From contig NZ_CP034752.1 in assembly GCF_004295645.1 (NCBI RefSeq), positions 1,054,001 to 1,118,000 on the forward strand: a stretch of 64,000 bases of DNA. Reading direction: 5' to 3'. Origin of the DNA: Limnobaculum zhutongyuii (GTDB lineage: Bacteria > Pseudomonadota > Gammaproteobacteria > Enterobacterales > Enterobacteriaceae). Shown piece after piece: positions 36,351 to 45,152 of this stretch. Position numbers and translations under genes: made by a program. Position 1 is the stretch's first letter. Each line of letters starts with the position of its first letter. The notes under the pieces are model-generated. The model saw nothing but the letters and a program-made list of their open reading frames with translations, did no database searches and was not told the origin of the DNA.

Positions 36351-36596
36351 TTTCGTCCACAAATAGTGCAAAGTTCTAATCAACAGCGGTGAAGTGGCCG
36401 AGCAAGAGGCGTTATGGCGAACGCCTCCTGCACCTCCGCGCCTTCGCACCCGAATCCAGGTCGCTGCGCGACTTCCTTCCTTCTTCGTTCGGGCTTACGC
36501 ACCGGCACTGATTCGCTCCAGGCGAAACAGTGCCTCGCCAAACATCCCTGTTTGGCGTGCTACCCTCACTCAGTCGTCAGCTGAATTCCAGTGCTC
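36351..36596 (+). repeat. Structured intergenic repeat, copy 3 (246 bp)
   Basis: Third full copy, same strand, between thiI (+) and the porin gene (-). P1 is GAGGCGTT/AACGCCTC as in copy 2 (36405-36426); P0 GAATCCAG 36452-36459/CTGAATTC 36581-36588 has one mismatch; P2 GTCGC/GCGAC has a TGC loop; P3 GGCACTG 36504-36510/CAGTGCC 36528-36534 with inner TTCGC/GCGAA; P4 GCCAAACA/TGTTTGGC with loop TCCC (36537-36556). The stem arms are kept while loops differ between copies. Confidence 0.9.
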
Positions 36597-36637
36597 TTTT
36601 AAGATCAAGACCTAACAACAAGATCTCAGGTTAAATA

Positions 36638-37777
36638 TCAGAACTGATACACCAAACCGGTCGCTACAATGTTATCGGTAGATATACCGTTATCCTTGTA
36701 GAAACTGTTGTCGTCTAACAGGTTGATTTTGTAGTCCACATAAGCTGAGAAGTTTTTGTTGAAGTATTGGGTTACGCCAACATCAGCATATTTCACCAGA
36801 TCCTGATTGCCGTTGTATTGTCCATTATTGGTGTTTAAGTCTTTGCCCTTAGATTGCAGATAGGCAAGAGAAGGGGCTAAACCGAACTCAAACTGATACT
36901 GCGCGACCACTTCGTAGTTTTGAGTTTTGTTTGCGATGCCATCACCGCCGTAGGGTGTCATGTTATTGGTTTCTGAATACATGGCCGCCAGATAGACGTT
37001 ATTGGCGTTATAACGCAGACCAGTTGTCCAGGCTTGGGCTTTGTCTCCACCGGCAATGTTACCACCTGTGGTTTTTTGCTCTCCGGTACGGTTAGATGAA
37101 CTGTAGGCCGCACCTAAGCTGATGCCTTCGCCAATATCGTAGGTGGAAGAGATACCCCAACCATCGCCATTTTGATGTTGAACATCGTGGGGGTTACGGC
37201 TCAGGTTTTCACATACGGAAGTTCCACCGGATTCTTCACAATTTTGTCCATCATTCTTGCCCTGGTATTGAACGGCAAAATTCAAGCCTTCAACCTGACC
37301 AAACAGATCGGTATTACGGTAGGTAGCGACGCCGTTAGCGCGGCTTACCATATAGTTATCTGCCCCGGTATAACTGTCACCACCAAATTCTGGCAGTACG
37401 TCGGTCCAGCCCTCTACATCGTATAAAATACCGTAGTTACGGCCATAATCCAGCGAACCGGCGATACGGTGTTTTATTCCGGCATAAGCCAGTCGGGTGA
37501 AGCTTTGATTGCTGCTACCTTCTGTGTTACTGGCAAGAACGTTATATTCCCACTGTCCAAAGCCAACCACATCTTCGTTGACCTGAGTTTCACCTTTAAT
37601 ACCAAAACGGGTGTAAGTTGCATCGCCATCCTGACTGTTGTCCGATGAGAAGTAATGTAAACCATCTATTTTTCCATACAGGTTCAGTTTATTTCCGTCC
37701 TTGTTATAGATTTCGGCCCCATGAGCTGCACCGGCAGCAACGATGGTTGAGATGAGCACTGCTATTACTTTTTTCAT
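36638..37777 (-). CDS. OmpC/OmpF/PhoE-type trimeric porin
   Basis: A 379-residue outer-membrane porin. Signal peptide residues 1-20 (ends AAHG), mature start AEIYNKDGNKLNLYGKIDGL, constriction-loop motif VLPEFGGDSYTGADNYM, and the C-terminal ATGLVYQF whose terminal Phe is the BAM signal. Sixteen-stranded barrel for small solutes. A loop at about residues 178-190 carries two Cys (QNCEESGGTSVCENL), unusual for enterobacterial porins and possibly a disulfide. Which of OmpC, OmpF or PhoE it corresponds to is not clear. It sits between thiI and yajL, where E. coli has no porin. Confidence 0.94.
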   Translation of the reverse strand: MKKVIAVLISTIVAAGAAHGAEIYNKDGNKLNLYGKIDGLHYFSSDNSQDGDATYTRFGIKGETQVNEDVVGFGQWEYNVLASNTEGSSNQSFTRLAYAGIKHRIAGSLDYGRNYGILYDVEGWTDVLPEFGGDSYTGADNYMVSRANGVATYRNTDLFGQVEGLNFAVQYQGKNDGQNCEESGGTSVCENLSRNPHDVQHQNGDGWGISSTYDIGEGISLGAAYSSSNRTGEQKTTGGNIAGGDKAQAWTTGLRYNANNVYLAAMYSETNNMTPYGGDGIANKTQNYEVVAQYQFEFGLAPSLAYLQSKGKDLNTNNGQYNGNQDLVKYADVGVTQYFNKNFSAYVDYKINLLDDNSFYKDNGISTDNIVATGLVYQF

Positions 37778-38447
37778 ATATTATGGCCTGTGGTGATAAT
37801 GATAAAAACAAGGTGTGAGATTAAATCCCGTTACTTGCAGTTTGAGCTTAGTAATTAAATAAATTTCTGGTTATTAATAAAATGTAAATAAAGGATAAAG
37901 AATAAATATAAATGTTTCTGTACGTTTTTAATAAGAAATCAAGGGTGAGGTTATGTGGGAGTATTATTATGATTAATCTAAATAAGTTTATTTAAATACC
38001 AGAAATACAACACGGATGTTTGCTTCACAAGATGTATCTTGAATAAATTTAATTTTCAGTTAATTGACATTAAGGAAACTTATAAACCACATGAATTATA
38101 TGTTATTTATCAAATATATTGCACATGATCGGTGCAGTCTAAGGATGGATGATATTACAGGTATAACATTTAATTAGGTTGAAAATTGAACTGATTTTGT
38201 TGTTTGAAAAATAATAATAACCTTTTTAATCATTCATGTTTATTTTAAAGCAATAAATTATTCTTTAATTAAACGATTTGCTTTTTTGAGCTGCTTTATT
38301 ATTTCTTATTTGTTTTGGCTTATTATAGTGCAAAAATGCACAAGTAAAGTGCAGGAAATATATTTTTTTGCTGATTAACAATATTGAATCAGCAAAAATT
38401 ATCGCTGACTAAAGACACCTCAATGTTTAATCAAAAAAGAGTAGGGT
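37778..38447. other. AT-rich intergenic region upstream of the porin gene
   Basis: About 670 bp, very AT-rich, without a supported gene. It contains the porin promoter region at its left end and the end of yajL at its right. Candidate sRNA or long leader elements cannot be judged by eye. Confidence 0.4.
37869..37923 (-). promoter_or_regulatory. Possible OmpR-box region of the porin promoter
   Basis: Read on the minus strand, ACAGAAACATTTATATTTA (to about 37922) and TTTACATTTTATTAATAACC (37869-37888) resemble the GAAACAT and TTTACATTTT elements of the ompC/ompF OmpR sites. They lie 90-145 bp before the porin ATG. Match by eye only. Confidence 0.3.
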
Positions 38448-38467
38448 GCGGAGCAGAGGCGCTCCGC
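38448..38467 (-). terminator. Hairpin at the end of yajL
   Basis: Stem GCGGAGC / GCTCCGC with a six-base loop just after the yajL stop (38476). On the minus strand a T-rich stretch (CTCTTTTTTG) follows some 8 bases later. Confidence 0.6.
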
Positions 38468-38475
38468 AAAACGCC

Positions 38476-39063
38476 TTAAAGATAGGCATATATTCCCGGT
38501 GCGACGATAAGTTGCTCGGCAACTTCTGCGGCTTTATCGCGGTTGACTAATAGCTCAATTAATTTCAGACCAAAATCGATTGAAGTTCCAGGCCCTTGAC
38601 TGGTGACCAGATTAACACGTTCATCATAGTTGACCCGGCGGTCCACCCATTTATTCTCCGGGTTCATATGTTTAAAACCCGGGTTAACCGCCATATTCCC
38701 TACAGGAAACAGCTTGTGGTGTTCCAGTACCAGAGCCGGAGCTGCACAAATGGCGGCGACAATATTACCGCTAAGATGAGTCTGGCGAACTCTTTCTACT
38801 AACAGTGGACTATCCCGAAAGCATTCGGCACCTTTTACACCACCAGGAAGGACGACCACATCAAAATGTTCATCGGCAATATCAACCAATGCATGATCGG
38901 CAACTAATTTTACTCCCCGGGAACAGACAATATTCAGACAACCATCCCCTTCGACGCTGGCGGTGATAACCTCGATTCCACCGCGAACCAGCAGGTCAAT
39001 GGTGGTAACCGCTTCGGTTTCCTCAGTGCCGTGAGCCAGGCAAACCAGTGCTCTAGGTGCCAT
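38476..39063 (-). CDS. yajL: YajL, DJ-1/PfpI family protein (deglycase/chaperone)
   Basis: 195 aa (E. coli 196). Nucleophile Cys in the elbow AAICAAPALVL (about residue 106), with VVLPGGVKGAE and LVTSQGPGTSIDFGLKLIE. DJ-1 homologue protecting proteins against oxidative stress; deglycase activity on glyoxal adducts is reported but debated. In E. coli panE follows in the same direction upstream of it; here it directly diverges from yajQ. Confidence 0.95.
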   Translation of the reverse strand: MAPRALVCLAHGTEETEAVTTIDLLVRGGIEVITASVEGDGCLNIVCSRGVKLVADHALVDIADEHFDVVVLPGGVKGAECFRDSPLLVERVRQTHLSGNIVAAICAAPALVLEHHKLFPVGNMAVNPGFKHMNPENKWVDRRVNYDERVNLVTSQGPGTSIDFGLKLIELLVNRDKAAEVAEQLIVAPGIYAYL

Positions 39064-39182
39064 TTAGTACTCCTTAATCAATAAGATTGTCTGCCTGATA
39101 GGTTGTGCAGGCGTGAATATAACCGTTATCATGCATAACATTATTTGTTATTAAAAGAGCCATCATAAAAAAGGAAGAAGTT

Positions 39183-39674
39183 ATGCCATCTTTCGATATT
39201 GTATCTGAAATTGATATGCCTGAAGTCCGCAATGCGGTGGAGAATGCCAGTCGTGAACTGACCAACCGTTGGGATTTCCGTAACATTCCCGCCAGTTTTG
39301 AGCTGAATGAGAAGAATGAAAGCGTTAAGGTTGCCAGCGAGTCTGAGTTTCAAGTTCAGCAATTGCTGGATATTCTGCGCGATAAGTTTGCTAAACGCGG
39401 TATTGATGCCGGGGCGTTAGAAATCCCTGATGAGATGGTACACAGCGGCAAAACATACAGCGTAGAGGTTAAACTCAAGCAAGGTATTGAAAGTGACGTT
39501 GCTAAAAAAATTATTAAGCTGATCAAAGATAATAAACTGAAAGTGCAGGCTCAAATTCAGGGCGATCAGGTACGCGTTACCGGCAAATCCCGTGATGACT
39601 TACAAGGTGCAATGGCTCTGGTGAGAGGTGCTGAGTTAGGGCAACCGTTCCAGTTTAATAACTTTCGCGACTAA
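39183..39674 (+). CDS. yajQ: YajQ family nucleotide-binding protein
   Basis: 163 aa, same as the family. MPSFDIVSEIDMPEVRNAV at the start, NRWDFRN, and the end VRGAELGQPFQFNNFRD are diagnostic. Members bind RNA or cyclic di-GMP and in Xanthomonas act as a c-di-GMP effector. GGAAGAAG precedes the ATG. Confidence 0.96.
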   Translation: MPSFDIVSEIDMPEVRNAVENASRELTNRWDFRNIPASFELNEKNESVKVASESEFQVQQLLDILRDKFAKRGIDAGALEIPDEMVHSGKTYSVEVKLKQGIESDVAKKIIKLIKDNKLKVQAQIQGDQVRVTGKSRDDLQGAMALVRGAELGQPFQFNNFRD

Positions 39675-39737
39675 GGGAATGAACCCAATGCCAGACAGTG
39701 CCGCTGAGCTGTCTGGTTTAATTGAAATGGAGTTTGT

Positions 39738-40301
39738 ATGAGTAAGGCTGTTGTGCGGAAAAATTATTCCCGATTATTACCGCTGTTTATGGGTGCTGGC
39801 ATTCTGTTAAGCGGATGCAGTAACGGGTATGAGCAGCAGCAGCTTGAGTTTGCCGAGTATTGCGCGCAAGTTGAAACACTGGGCGGTATTGATTTTTCCT
39901 TCTCCGGTTTTACTTATGATGAACTAAAAGAAGTGGCAGTAAAGCATGAACGGGATGGAGAAATTATCGATCTGTTTACTTTACACGTTGATACCTACAG
40001 CTTTAAATCCGGTGAAAATAACTTTTCTCTGTACGACTATAGCCGGAAACTGCACGTTCGGGATAAATACACTATCAGAGTTTCAGACCAGCAAGTTTTT
40101 GTATTAAACGGCATGAAAACTAAGGTGATACAGCAGCCTGATACTGTAGTTAAAGGGGATGGGTGTAACCTGAACGGCTATTCGCTGAATGGCGTTTCGG
40201 TAGAGAGTTATGCATCCCCGGTGTTTACCAAGCTGGAAGTTGCTGATAATAAGAGCGTCAAAAAGAATAAAAAGAGTAAGAAGAGAAGAGTCAGAAGATA
40301 A
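39738..40301 (+). CDS. Putative lipoprotein with a polybasic tail, family not recognised
   Basis: 187 aa. LLPLFMGAGILLSGCSNG is a signal peptide with lipobox LSGC (Cys about residue 27). The mature part has an all-beta look (FLTLHVDTYS-like strands around LFTLHVDTYSFKSGENNFSL), two further Cys (EYCAQVE and GDGCNLN), and ends in a Lys/Arg-rich run (KKNKKSKKRRVRR). The tail could bind LPS, nucleic acid or peptidoglycan, which is a guess. It follows yajQ by 63 bp and carries AATGGAG before its ATG. No named family came to mind. Confidence 0.82.
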   Translation: MSKAVVRKNYSRLLPLFMGAGILLSGCSNGYEQQQLEFAEYCAQVETLGGIDFSFSGFTYDELKEVAVKHERDGEIIDLFTLHVDTYSFKSGENNFSLYDYSRKLHVRDKYTIRVSDQQVFVLNGMKTKVIQQPDTVVKGDGCNLNGYSLNGVSVESYASPVFTKLEVADNKSVKKNKKSKKRRVRR

Positions 40302-40325
40302 TCGCTATTGAACTGCAATTTTTAT

Positions 40326-40353
40326 ATGGCCCGGAATATTGATTCCGGGCCAT
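40326..40353. terminator. Hairpin between convergent lipoprotein and ABC permease genes
   Basis: Perfect 12-bp stem ATGGCCCGGAAT / ATTCCGGGCCAT with an ATTG loop. It sits between the + lipoprotein gene and the - permease gene; T-runs are weak on both sides. Confidence 0.65.
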
Positions 40354-40375
40354 CGTCTTATCAACATTATTTGGT

Positions 40376-41338
40376 TTAGCGACCAAACAGTGTGGAGAGG
40401 TTAATGCCCTTCAGGAAGATGAACGCCAGTAATAACCCGCCCCACAATGCCATCGTAATGTAACTGCTTACTCCCAGAATATTTAGCCCGCTTTCCAGCA
40501 TCTGTAATAAAATCAGTGCCATCACCATGCCAAATACTTTACCAAACCCACCGTCCGGATTTATACCACCTAATACTGCCGCCAGAATCGACACCAGTAG
40601 GTAGGATTCCCCATAGGATGCTTTGGCAGAGTTGAGTTTAGACATCATCAACAGTGCAGCAACCACACAGAGTATGGACGATAGAATGTATACCCAAACG
40701 ATGGTTTTACGGGTGTTAATACCGGAGTAATGGGTTGCCTGTTCATTAGAACCGATCAGATAGATGGTACGACCAAACGCGGATTTCTCCAGAATTACCC
40801 ATATCACAGCAACCACGGCTAAAAAGACTAACAGTGGTACCGGAATGCCCAACAGATTAGTGCTGTTAATCGCCAGAATATAGTCAGGGAAATTAGAAAT
40901 AGCCGAGCCGCGGGATATCAAAATATTAATCCCGTTCAGCAATGTCATAATGCCGAGCGTTGCCAGAATAGGAGAAACTCTGACTACCGCAATCAGAAAA
41001 CCATTTACACTGCCGATAACGATAGCCATGGCTAAACCCGCAAGCAGTACCAGCGCTATACTGCCAACACTCGGCGGATAATTGGTGGCTACCCAGGCCA
41101 TCACCAATCCACAGGCGTTCATGGTGGCAATAATCGACAGGTTAATTCCCCCGGTGAGCATGGTAATGGCCATTGCCAGTGCCAATACCCCAAGTACCGG
41201 CATTTGTGAGGCAATAGACTGAAAGTTAGCGGATGACCAGAAAATATCAGGGATCAGAAAACTGAAGGTAATCACTACCAGCCCAATCAGCAGACTCAGG
41301 TAAATCTCTACATTATCTTTTACTTTTCTTGCGCTCAT
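40376..41338 (-). CDS. Sugar ABC transporter permease (RbsC/AraH family), second subunit
   Basis: A 320-residue inner-membrane protein with eight to ten helices (LLIGLVVITFSFLIP, LAMAITMLTGGINLSIIATM, VLLAGLAMAIVIGSVNGFLI). The family motif LGGINPDGGFGKVFGMV is near residue 255. Pairs with the permease encoded 2 bases upstream to make a heterodimeric channel, as in the LsrCD and YtfT/YjfF systems. Substrate unknown; last gene of the operon. Confidence 0.9.
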   Translation of the reverse strand: MSARKVKDNVEIYLSLLIGLVVITFSFLIPDIFWSSANFQSIASQMPVLGVLALAMAITMLTGGINLSIIATMNACGLVMAWVATNYPPSVGSIALVLLAGLAMAIVIGSVNGFLIAVVRVSPILATLGIMTLLNGINILISRGSAISNFPDYILAINSTNLLGIPVPLLVFLAVVAVIWVILEKSAFGRTIYLIGSNEQATHYSGINTRKTIVWVYILSSILCVVAALLMMSKLNSAKASYGESYLLVSILAAVLGGINPDGGFGKVFGMVMALILLQMLESGLNILGVSSYITMALWGGLLLAFIFLKGINLSTLFGR

Positions 41339-41340
41339 GG

Positions 41341-42315
41341 TTATACCCCCTGACCTTTACGCTGGCTCCAGGCCGTCATACTGACGCTAATAACGATCAC
41401 CAAACCGGTAACCACAGTATGCCAGTAAGAGGAAATCCCCAGTAAGTTCAGGCCATTCTGTAGTACAGCCAACAAAATAACCCCTAACAAAGTCCCTAAC
41501 AGCGTTCCTCGTCCACCCACAATGCTGGTACCGCCTAATACAACAGCAGCCAGTACTGTTAGCTCATAGCCCAACAGTGAATCCGGAGCCACGGTTAAAA
41601 CCGTTGCAGACTGCACCACTCCCGCTACCCCGGACATTAATCCCATATAGCCATACACAAACAGCTGAAGTTTAAAGATGCCAAAACCCATACGGGAAGC
41701 GGCTTCTTTGTTGCCACCCATGGCGTAGATCATTCGGCCGATGCTGGTCTTATTCATGATGATGCCGGTTAGGGCAATCACCACAATCAGGGTGATAATT
41801 TGCAGGCTTAAACCATAATCATAACCATCTGCTGCGGTGAATTTGAACAGCATAACGCCTTGTTCAAACCACTCCGGATAACTGTATAACCATACGCCTT
41901 TGGTGAGATAGAGCAGCAATCCGTAGAAGATGTTCAGGGTTGAGATAGTGATAATAATAGAAGGAACTTTAAGCCGGTTAACCAACACCGCGTTAACCAT
42001 ACCCAATAGCAAACCAATACCGCCGGACAGGGCGAAAGCAATGGCAAAGTTACCGGTAGTACCCTGAATCAAAGTAACCATCACATATTGGGAAATAATG
42101 GTCATTGCCGGGAAAGAGATATCAATACCACCGGAGATCAGAACAATAAACAGGCCGCAGGCCAGTATGGTCAGCATGGCGTAGTTATTGACCAGATCGT
42201 AAATATTGCCAAAGGTCATAAAGTCCGGACTGGCAAAAGAGAGATAACCACCAATCACCAGAATGGTTAAGCTCAAAAACAGTTCATGTGGCTTGATGCC
42301 TAATTTATTAACCAT
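41341..42315 (-). CDS. Sugar ABC transporter permease (RbsC/AraH family), first subunit
   Basis: 324 aa from the ATG at 42313-42315, which lies inside the end of the ATPase gene (8-base overlap) with GAGGTGG upstream; the longer frame has no support. Multi-span protein with FIVLISGGIDISFPAMTIIS and the EAA-like LGGTSIVGGRGTLLGTLLG. It is more like the first permease of two-permease pentose-type transporters. Confidence 0.9.
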   Translation of the reverse strand: MVNKLGIKPHELFLSLTILVIGGYLSFASPDFMTFGNIYDLVNNYAMLTILACGLFIVLISGGIDISFPAMTIISQYVMVTLIQGTTGNFAIAFALSGGIGLLLGMVNAVLVNRLKVPSIIITISTLNIFYGLLLYLTKGVWLYSYPEWFEQGVMLFKFTAADGYDYGLSLQIITLIVVIALTGIIMNKTSIGRMIYAMGGNKEAASRMGFGIFKLQLFVYGYMGLMSGVAGVVQSATVLTVAPDSLLGYELTVLAAVVLGGTSIVGGRGTLLGTLLGVILLAVLQNGLNLLGISSYWHTVVTGLVIVISVSMTAWSQRKGQGV

Positions 42316-43789
42316 TGACCACCTCTGCCAGGGCCGCTTCTGTTGTTTCACCCGGTAAATATTCTGCGGTGATTTCACCTTTACGCATCACTAAAATCCG
42401 GTGGCTATTAAAGAAGGCTTCATCGATTTCATCGGTGATCATCAGCACCGCAATACCTTTTTGTGATAGCGCAGAGATAATCTGATAAATACCTGCCTTA
42501 TTGGCGATATCGACCCCAACAGTGGGGGAGTCAAGGATCAGAACTTTAGGATTGATAGCTAACCATTTGGCAATGGCAACCCGCTGGGCATTACCACCCG
42601 AAAGGGTATTAACCGGTAGATTTACGCTGCCGATCTTTATCGTTAACTGTTCAACTAAATCTACCACGACGCTGTCGGCCTTTGGTCTATTTAGCAGTTG
42701 AAGTGGGGTTTTCAAACGATTCAGTACCGTGGAGATAATGTTGTCATTGATGGATTGTTCCATCACGAGTCCTGTACTCATCCGGTCTTCGGATACGTAA
42801 CCAATCCCGGCTTTAATTGCTTCCCGATTACTGGCGAAATTAATCGATTTTCCTTCCAGCAGGATTTCACCCGAATCAGGTTTAGTGAGGCCAAACAGGC
42901 TAAGGCAAAGCTCAGTGCGGCCCGCGCCAAGCAGGCCGGTAATGGCGACAATTTCGCCTTTATGCAGGCTGAAGGATATCTGGTTATATTCCTGACCGCG
43001 GCAGAGATTTTTCACTTCCAACGCGACAGCATCCTTTTCCTTAATGGGTGGCAGTACCGCGTAGGAGAACTCTTTACCGGTCATCAGAAAGGCCAGTTTT
43101 TTATTATCGATTTCTGTCGCCGGGTAAGTGCCTACCAGCTTGCCATCTTTTAATACGGTAATGCGATCGGAGATTTCCATTACTTCGTCTAACCGGTGGC
43201 TAACGAAGACTACGCAAATATTTCTTTTTTTCAGGTCATGAACCACCCGTAATAAGCCTTTTACTTCCTGCATCGTCAGAGAGGCGGTAGGTTCATCCAT
43301 AATAATCAGTTTGGCTTCTTGCGACAGCGCCCGGCAAATAGCGACAATTTGGCGCTGGGCGATGGGCAGAGATTCGACGGTGGCATCAAGATCCAGTTGG
43401 GCATCGATGCTTTTAATAGTAAGTTCGGCAATTCGGCGAATTTCACGCTTATTAACCAATAAATTATGGTGATATTGGTTAATGCCGATGTTTTCAGCAA
43501 CGGTTAAATTGGGAAACAGCGATAGATCCTGATAGATAACCTGAATACCGGCTTTCACTGAATCAATCGGGGAAAGGTGAGAGTATGATTTACCATTGAT
43601 GGTAATTTCTGCCCCCGCGTCCGGCTGGTAAACGCCAGAAATAATTTTAATCAGCGTAGATTTTCCACAACCATTTTGCCCGGCCAGACAGTGAACTTCT
43701 CCCGGTAACAGCGTCAGGGCAATGTTATCCAGCGCCTTAACACCATAGAAGGTTTTGCTGATATTACCCAGTGAAATAAAGGGTTCCAT
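42308..43789 (-). CDS. Sugar ABC transporter ATPase (RbsA/AraG/LsrA family)
   Basis: A 493-residue double ABC protein. First half: Walker A GQNGCGKST, signature replaced by LPIAQRQIV, Walker B IIMDEPTASL. Second half: degenerate Walker A GLLGAGRTE, signature LSGGNAQRVAIA, Walker B LILDSPTVGVD. This is the pattern of RbsA-type ATPases, where only one site is fully active. The same operon holds a binding protein and two permeases. Confidence 0.92.
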   Translation of the reverse strand: MEPFISLGNISKTFYGVKALDNIALTLLPGEVHCLAGQNGCGKSTLIKIISGVYQPDAGAEITINGKSYSHLSPIDSVKAGIQVIYQDLSLFPNLTVAENIGINQYHHNLLVNKREIRRIAELTIKSIDAQLDLDATVESLPIAQRQIVAICRALSQEAKLIIMDEPTASLTMQEVKGLLRVVHDLKKRNICVVFVSHRLDEVMEISDRITVLKDGKLVGTYPATEIDNKKLAFLMTGKEFSYAVLPPIKEKDAVALEVKNLCRGQEYNQISFSLHKGEIVAITGLLGAGRTELCLSLFGLTKPDSGEILLEGKSINFASNREAIKAGIGYVSEDRMSTGLVMEQSINDNIISTVLNRLKTPLQLLNRPKADSVVVDLVEQLTIKIGSVNLPVNTLSGGNAQRVAIAKWLAINPKVLILDSPTVGVDIANKAGIYQIISALSQKGIAVLMITDEIDEAFFNSHRILVMRKGEITAEYLPGETTEAALAEVVNG

Positions 43790-43843
43790 TTTTACCTCTT
43801 GTTAACTTGTCACCCATTTGTAGCAAACTGCTGTGTTTTTGCT

Positions 43844-43871
43844 TCCCCTGCCGTGGGTTACCGGCAGGGGA
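43844..43871 (-). terminator. Hairpin between binding-protein and ATPase genes
   Basis: Stem TCCCCTGCCG / CGGCAGGGGA with an eight-base loop in the 92-bp gap. No T-run; such stems after the first gene of ABC operons keep the binding-protein mRNA level high relative to the rest. Confidence 0.6.
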
Positions 43872-43881
43872 GGTGGAGCGA

Positions 43882-44865
43882 TTAATACAGACTATCGATG
43901 TTTTCTTTGGTGACGCGCAGAACTTTATGGAATTTGATAATGCGTTTATCCATATCTACATCAGCTTTACCCAGATTTGGAATATCCAGATCTTTGGTAA
44001 TCTCTTCGCCTTTAAGAATTTTGTTAGCAACGGCGGTCAGCGCATAACCTGCGGAAGCCGGGTCGTAAGTGACGCCCATGGCTATATCACCGCTTTTAAT
44101 CAGTGATGCAGCCTGAGATGGGATCATCATGCCGTAAACGAAAACTTTACCGCGAGCACGTTTCTCTTTAACGGCACGGCCAGCACCGATAGGGCCTTGT
44201 GAACCAAAGGCGACAACCCCTTTCATCGCCGGGTAGGCTTTCATCAGATCCAGCGTAGTGCGGCGAGCATCATCAATGTTTTCTGCTACCGGCATACGGC
44301 TGGTAACTTCAAACATTTCCGGATAGTGTTCTTTCTGATATTTAACAAACAGATCGGCCCACAGGTTGTGCTGAGGGACGGTCAGGCTACCAACATAGAT
44401 GACGTAACCGCCTTTGCCGCCCATGGCTTTTGCCATTTCTTCTACGTTATCGGCAGCAAATTTTTCATTGTCGATGATTTCAACGTCCCAGTTAGCGCTT
44501 GGCTGTCCTGGAGATTCATTGGTTAATACCACAATGCCTTCACTACGGGCTTTTTTGAATACCGGCTCCAACACATCGGCGTCATTTGGCACGATAGTAA
44601 TAGCGGAGACTTTCTTGGCGATTAAATCTTCAATGATTTTAACCTGTTGAGGCGCATCAGTACTGGATGGACCAACCTGATAGGCTTTAATTCCCAAATC
44701 TTTTCCTGCATTGGTTACCCCTTCACCCATCCGGTTAAACCATGGCATGCCACCAATTTTGGAAATATTAACGACTTCAACTTCTTTTGCCATTGCGGCG
44801 GTAGAACAAACCATTAACCCCAATAAACTGGCGGATAATAGTTTAGCCAAATTCATTTTACTCAT
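43882..44865 (-). CDS. Periplasmic sugar-binding protein (RbsB/LsrB-like)
   Basis: 327 aa with a signal peptide (LLSASLLGLMVCSTAAMAKE). Type I periplasmic fold: FNRMGEGVTNAGKDLGIKA, VKIIEDLIAKKVSAITIVPNDADVLEP, VLTNESPGQPSANWDVEIID and GVVAFGSQGPIGAGRAV. It is distantly like LsrB/RhaS-type binding proteins of two-permease systems. The ligand cannot be read; the position next to the ara locus suggests a pentose or arabinose-related sugar (inference). The ATG at 44865 has GAGGT upstream. Confidence 0.88.
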   Translation of the reverse strand: MSKMNLAKLLSASLLGLMVCSTAAMAKEVEVVNISKIGGMPWFNRMGEGVTNAGKDLGIKAYQVGPSSTDAPQQVKIIEDLIAKKVSAITIVPNDADVLEPVFKKARSEGIVVLTNESPGQPSANWDVEIIDNEKFAADNVEEMAKAMGGKGGYVIYVGSLTVPQHNLWADLFVKYQKEHYPEMFEVTSRMPVAENIDDARRTTLDLMKAYPAMKGVVAFGSQGPIGAGRAVKEKRARGKVFVYGMMIPSQAASLIKSGDIAMGVTYDPASAGYALTAVANKILKGEEITKDLDIPNLGKADVDMDKRIIKFHKVLRVTKENIDSLY

Positions 44866-45037
44866 TTCATACCTCGGGCTGGTGGTAAAAATAATTCACG
44901 TTAATGATTTTGTTTATGCAGAGATAAACAAAATACCCATTTCTTTTTTGCGCACAGTTACATCATATTCAGCGATAAAGGAGTGAATTTACCGTAATTA
45001 AGGTGCCTTTTTATGTAAAAGTTGGCTATAAAATAAT

Positions 45038-45054
45038 TATGGATAGTATCGAAG
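45038..45054 (-). promoter_or_regulatory. AraC half-site-like sequence 1
   Basis: TATGGA-N7-GAAG, which on the minus strand reads CTTC-N7-TCCATA. The E. coli AraC I1 half-site is TAGC-N7-TCCATA: the TCCATA box matches, the TAGC box does not match well. Orientation fits activation of the leftward ABC operon. Confidence 0.3.
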
Positions 45055-45152
45055 ATTTTAAAATGTTGTCTATAAACCCCGTCAATACTCCTTTCCGCCA
45101 CAGGACTGTAGAGTTTTAATGCTTAAATCGTTATGTATTTATTGGCTATTTA

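Noticed and set aside
36394..36420. tRNA D-arm-like sequence GGCCGAGCA in the repeat copies
   Set aside because: The surrounding sequence does not give acceptor, anticodon and T arms of a tRNA; the cloverleaf of the repeat is larger and unrelated in detail.
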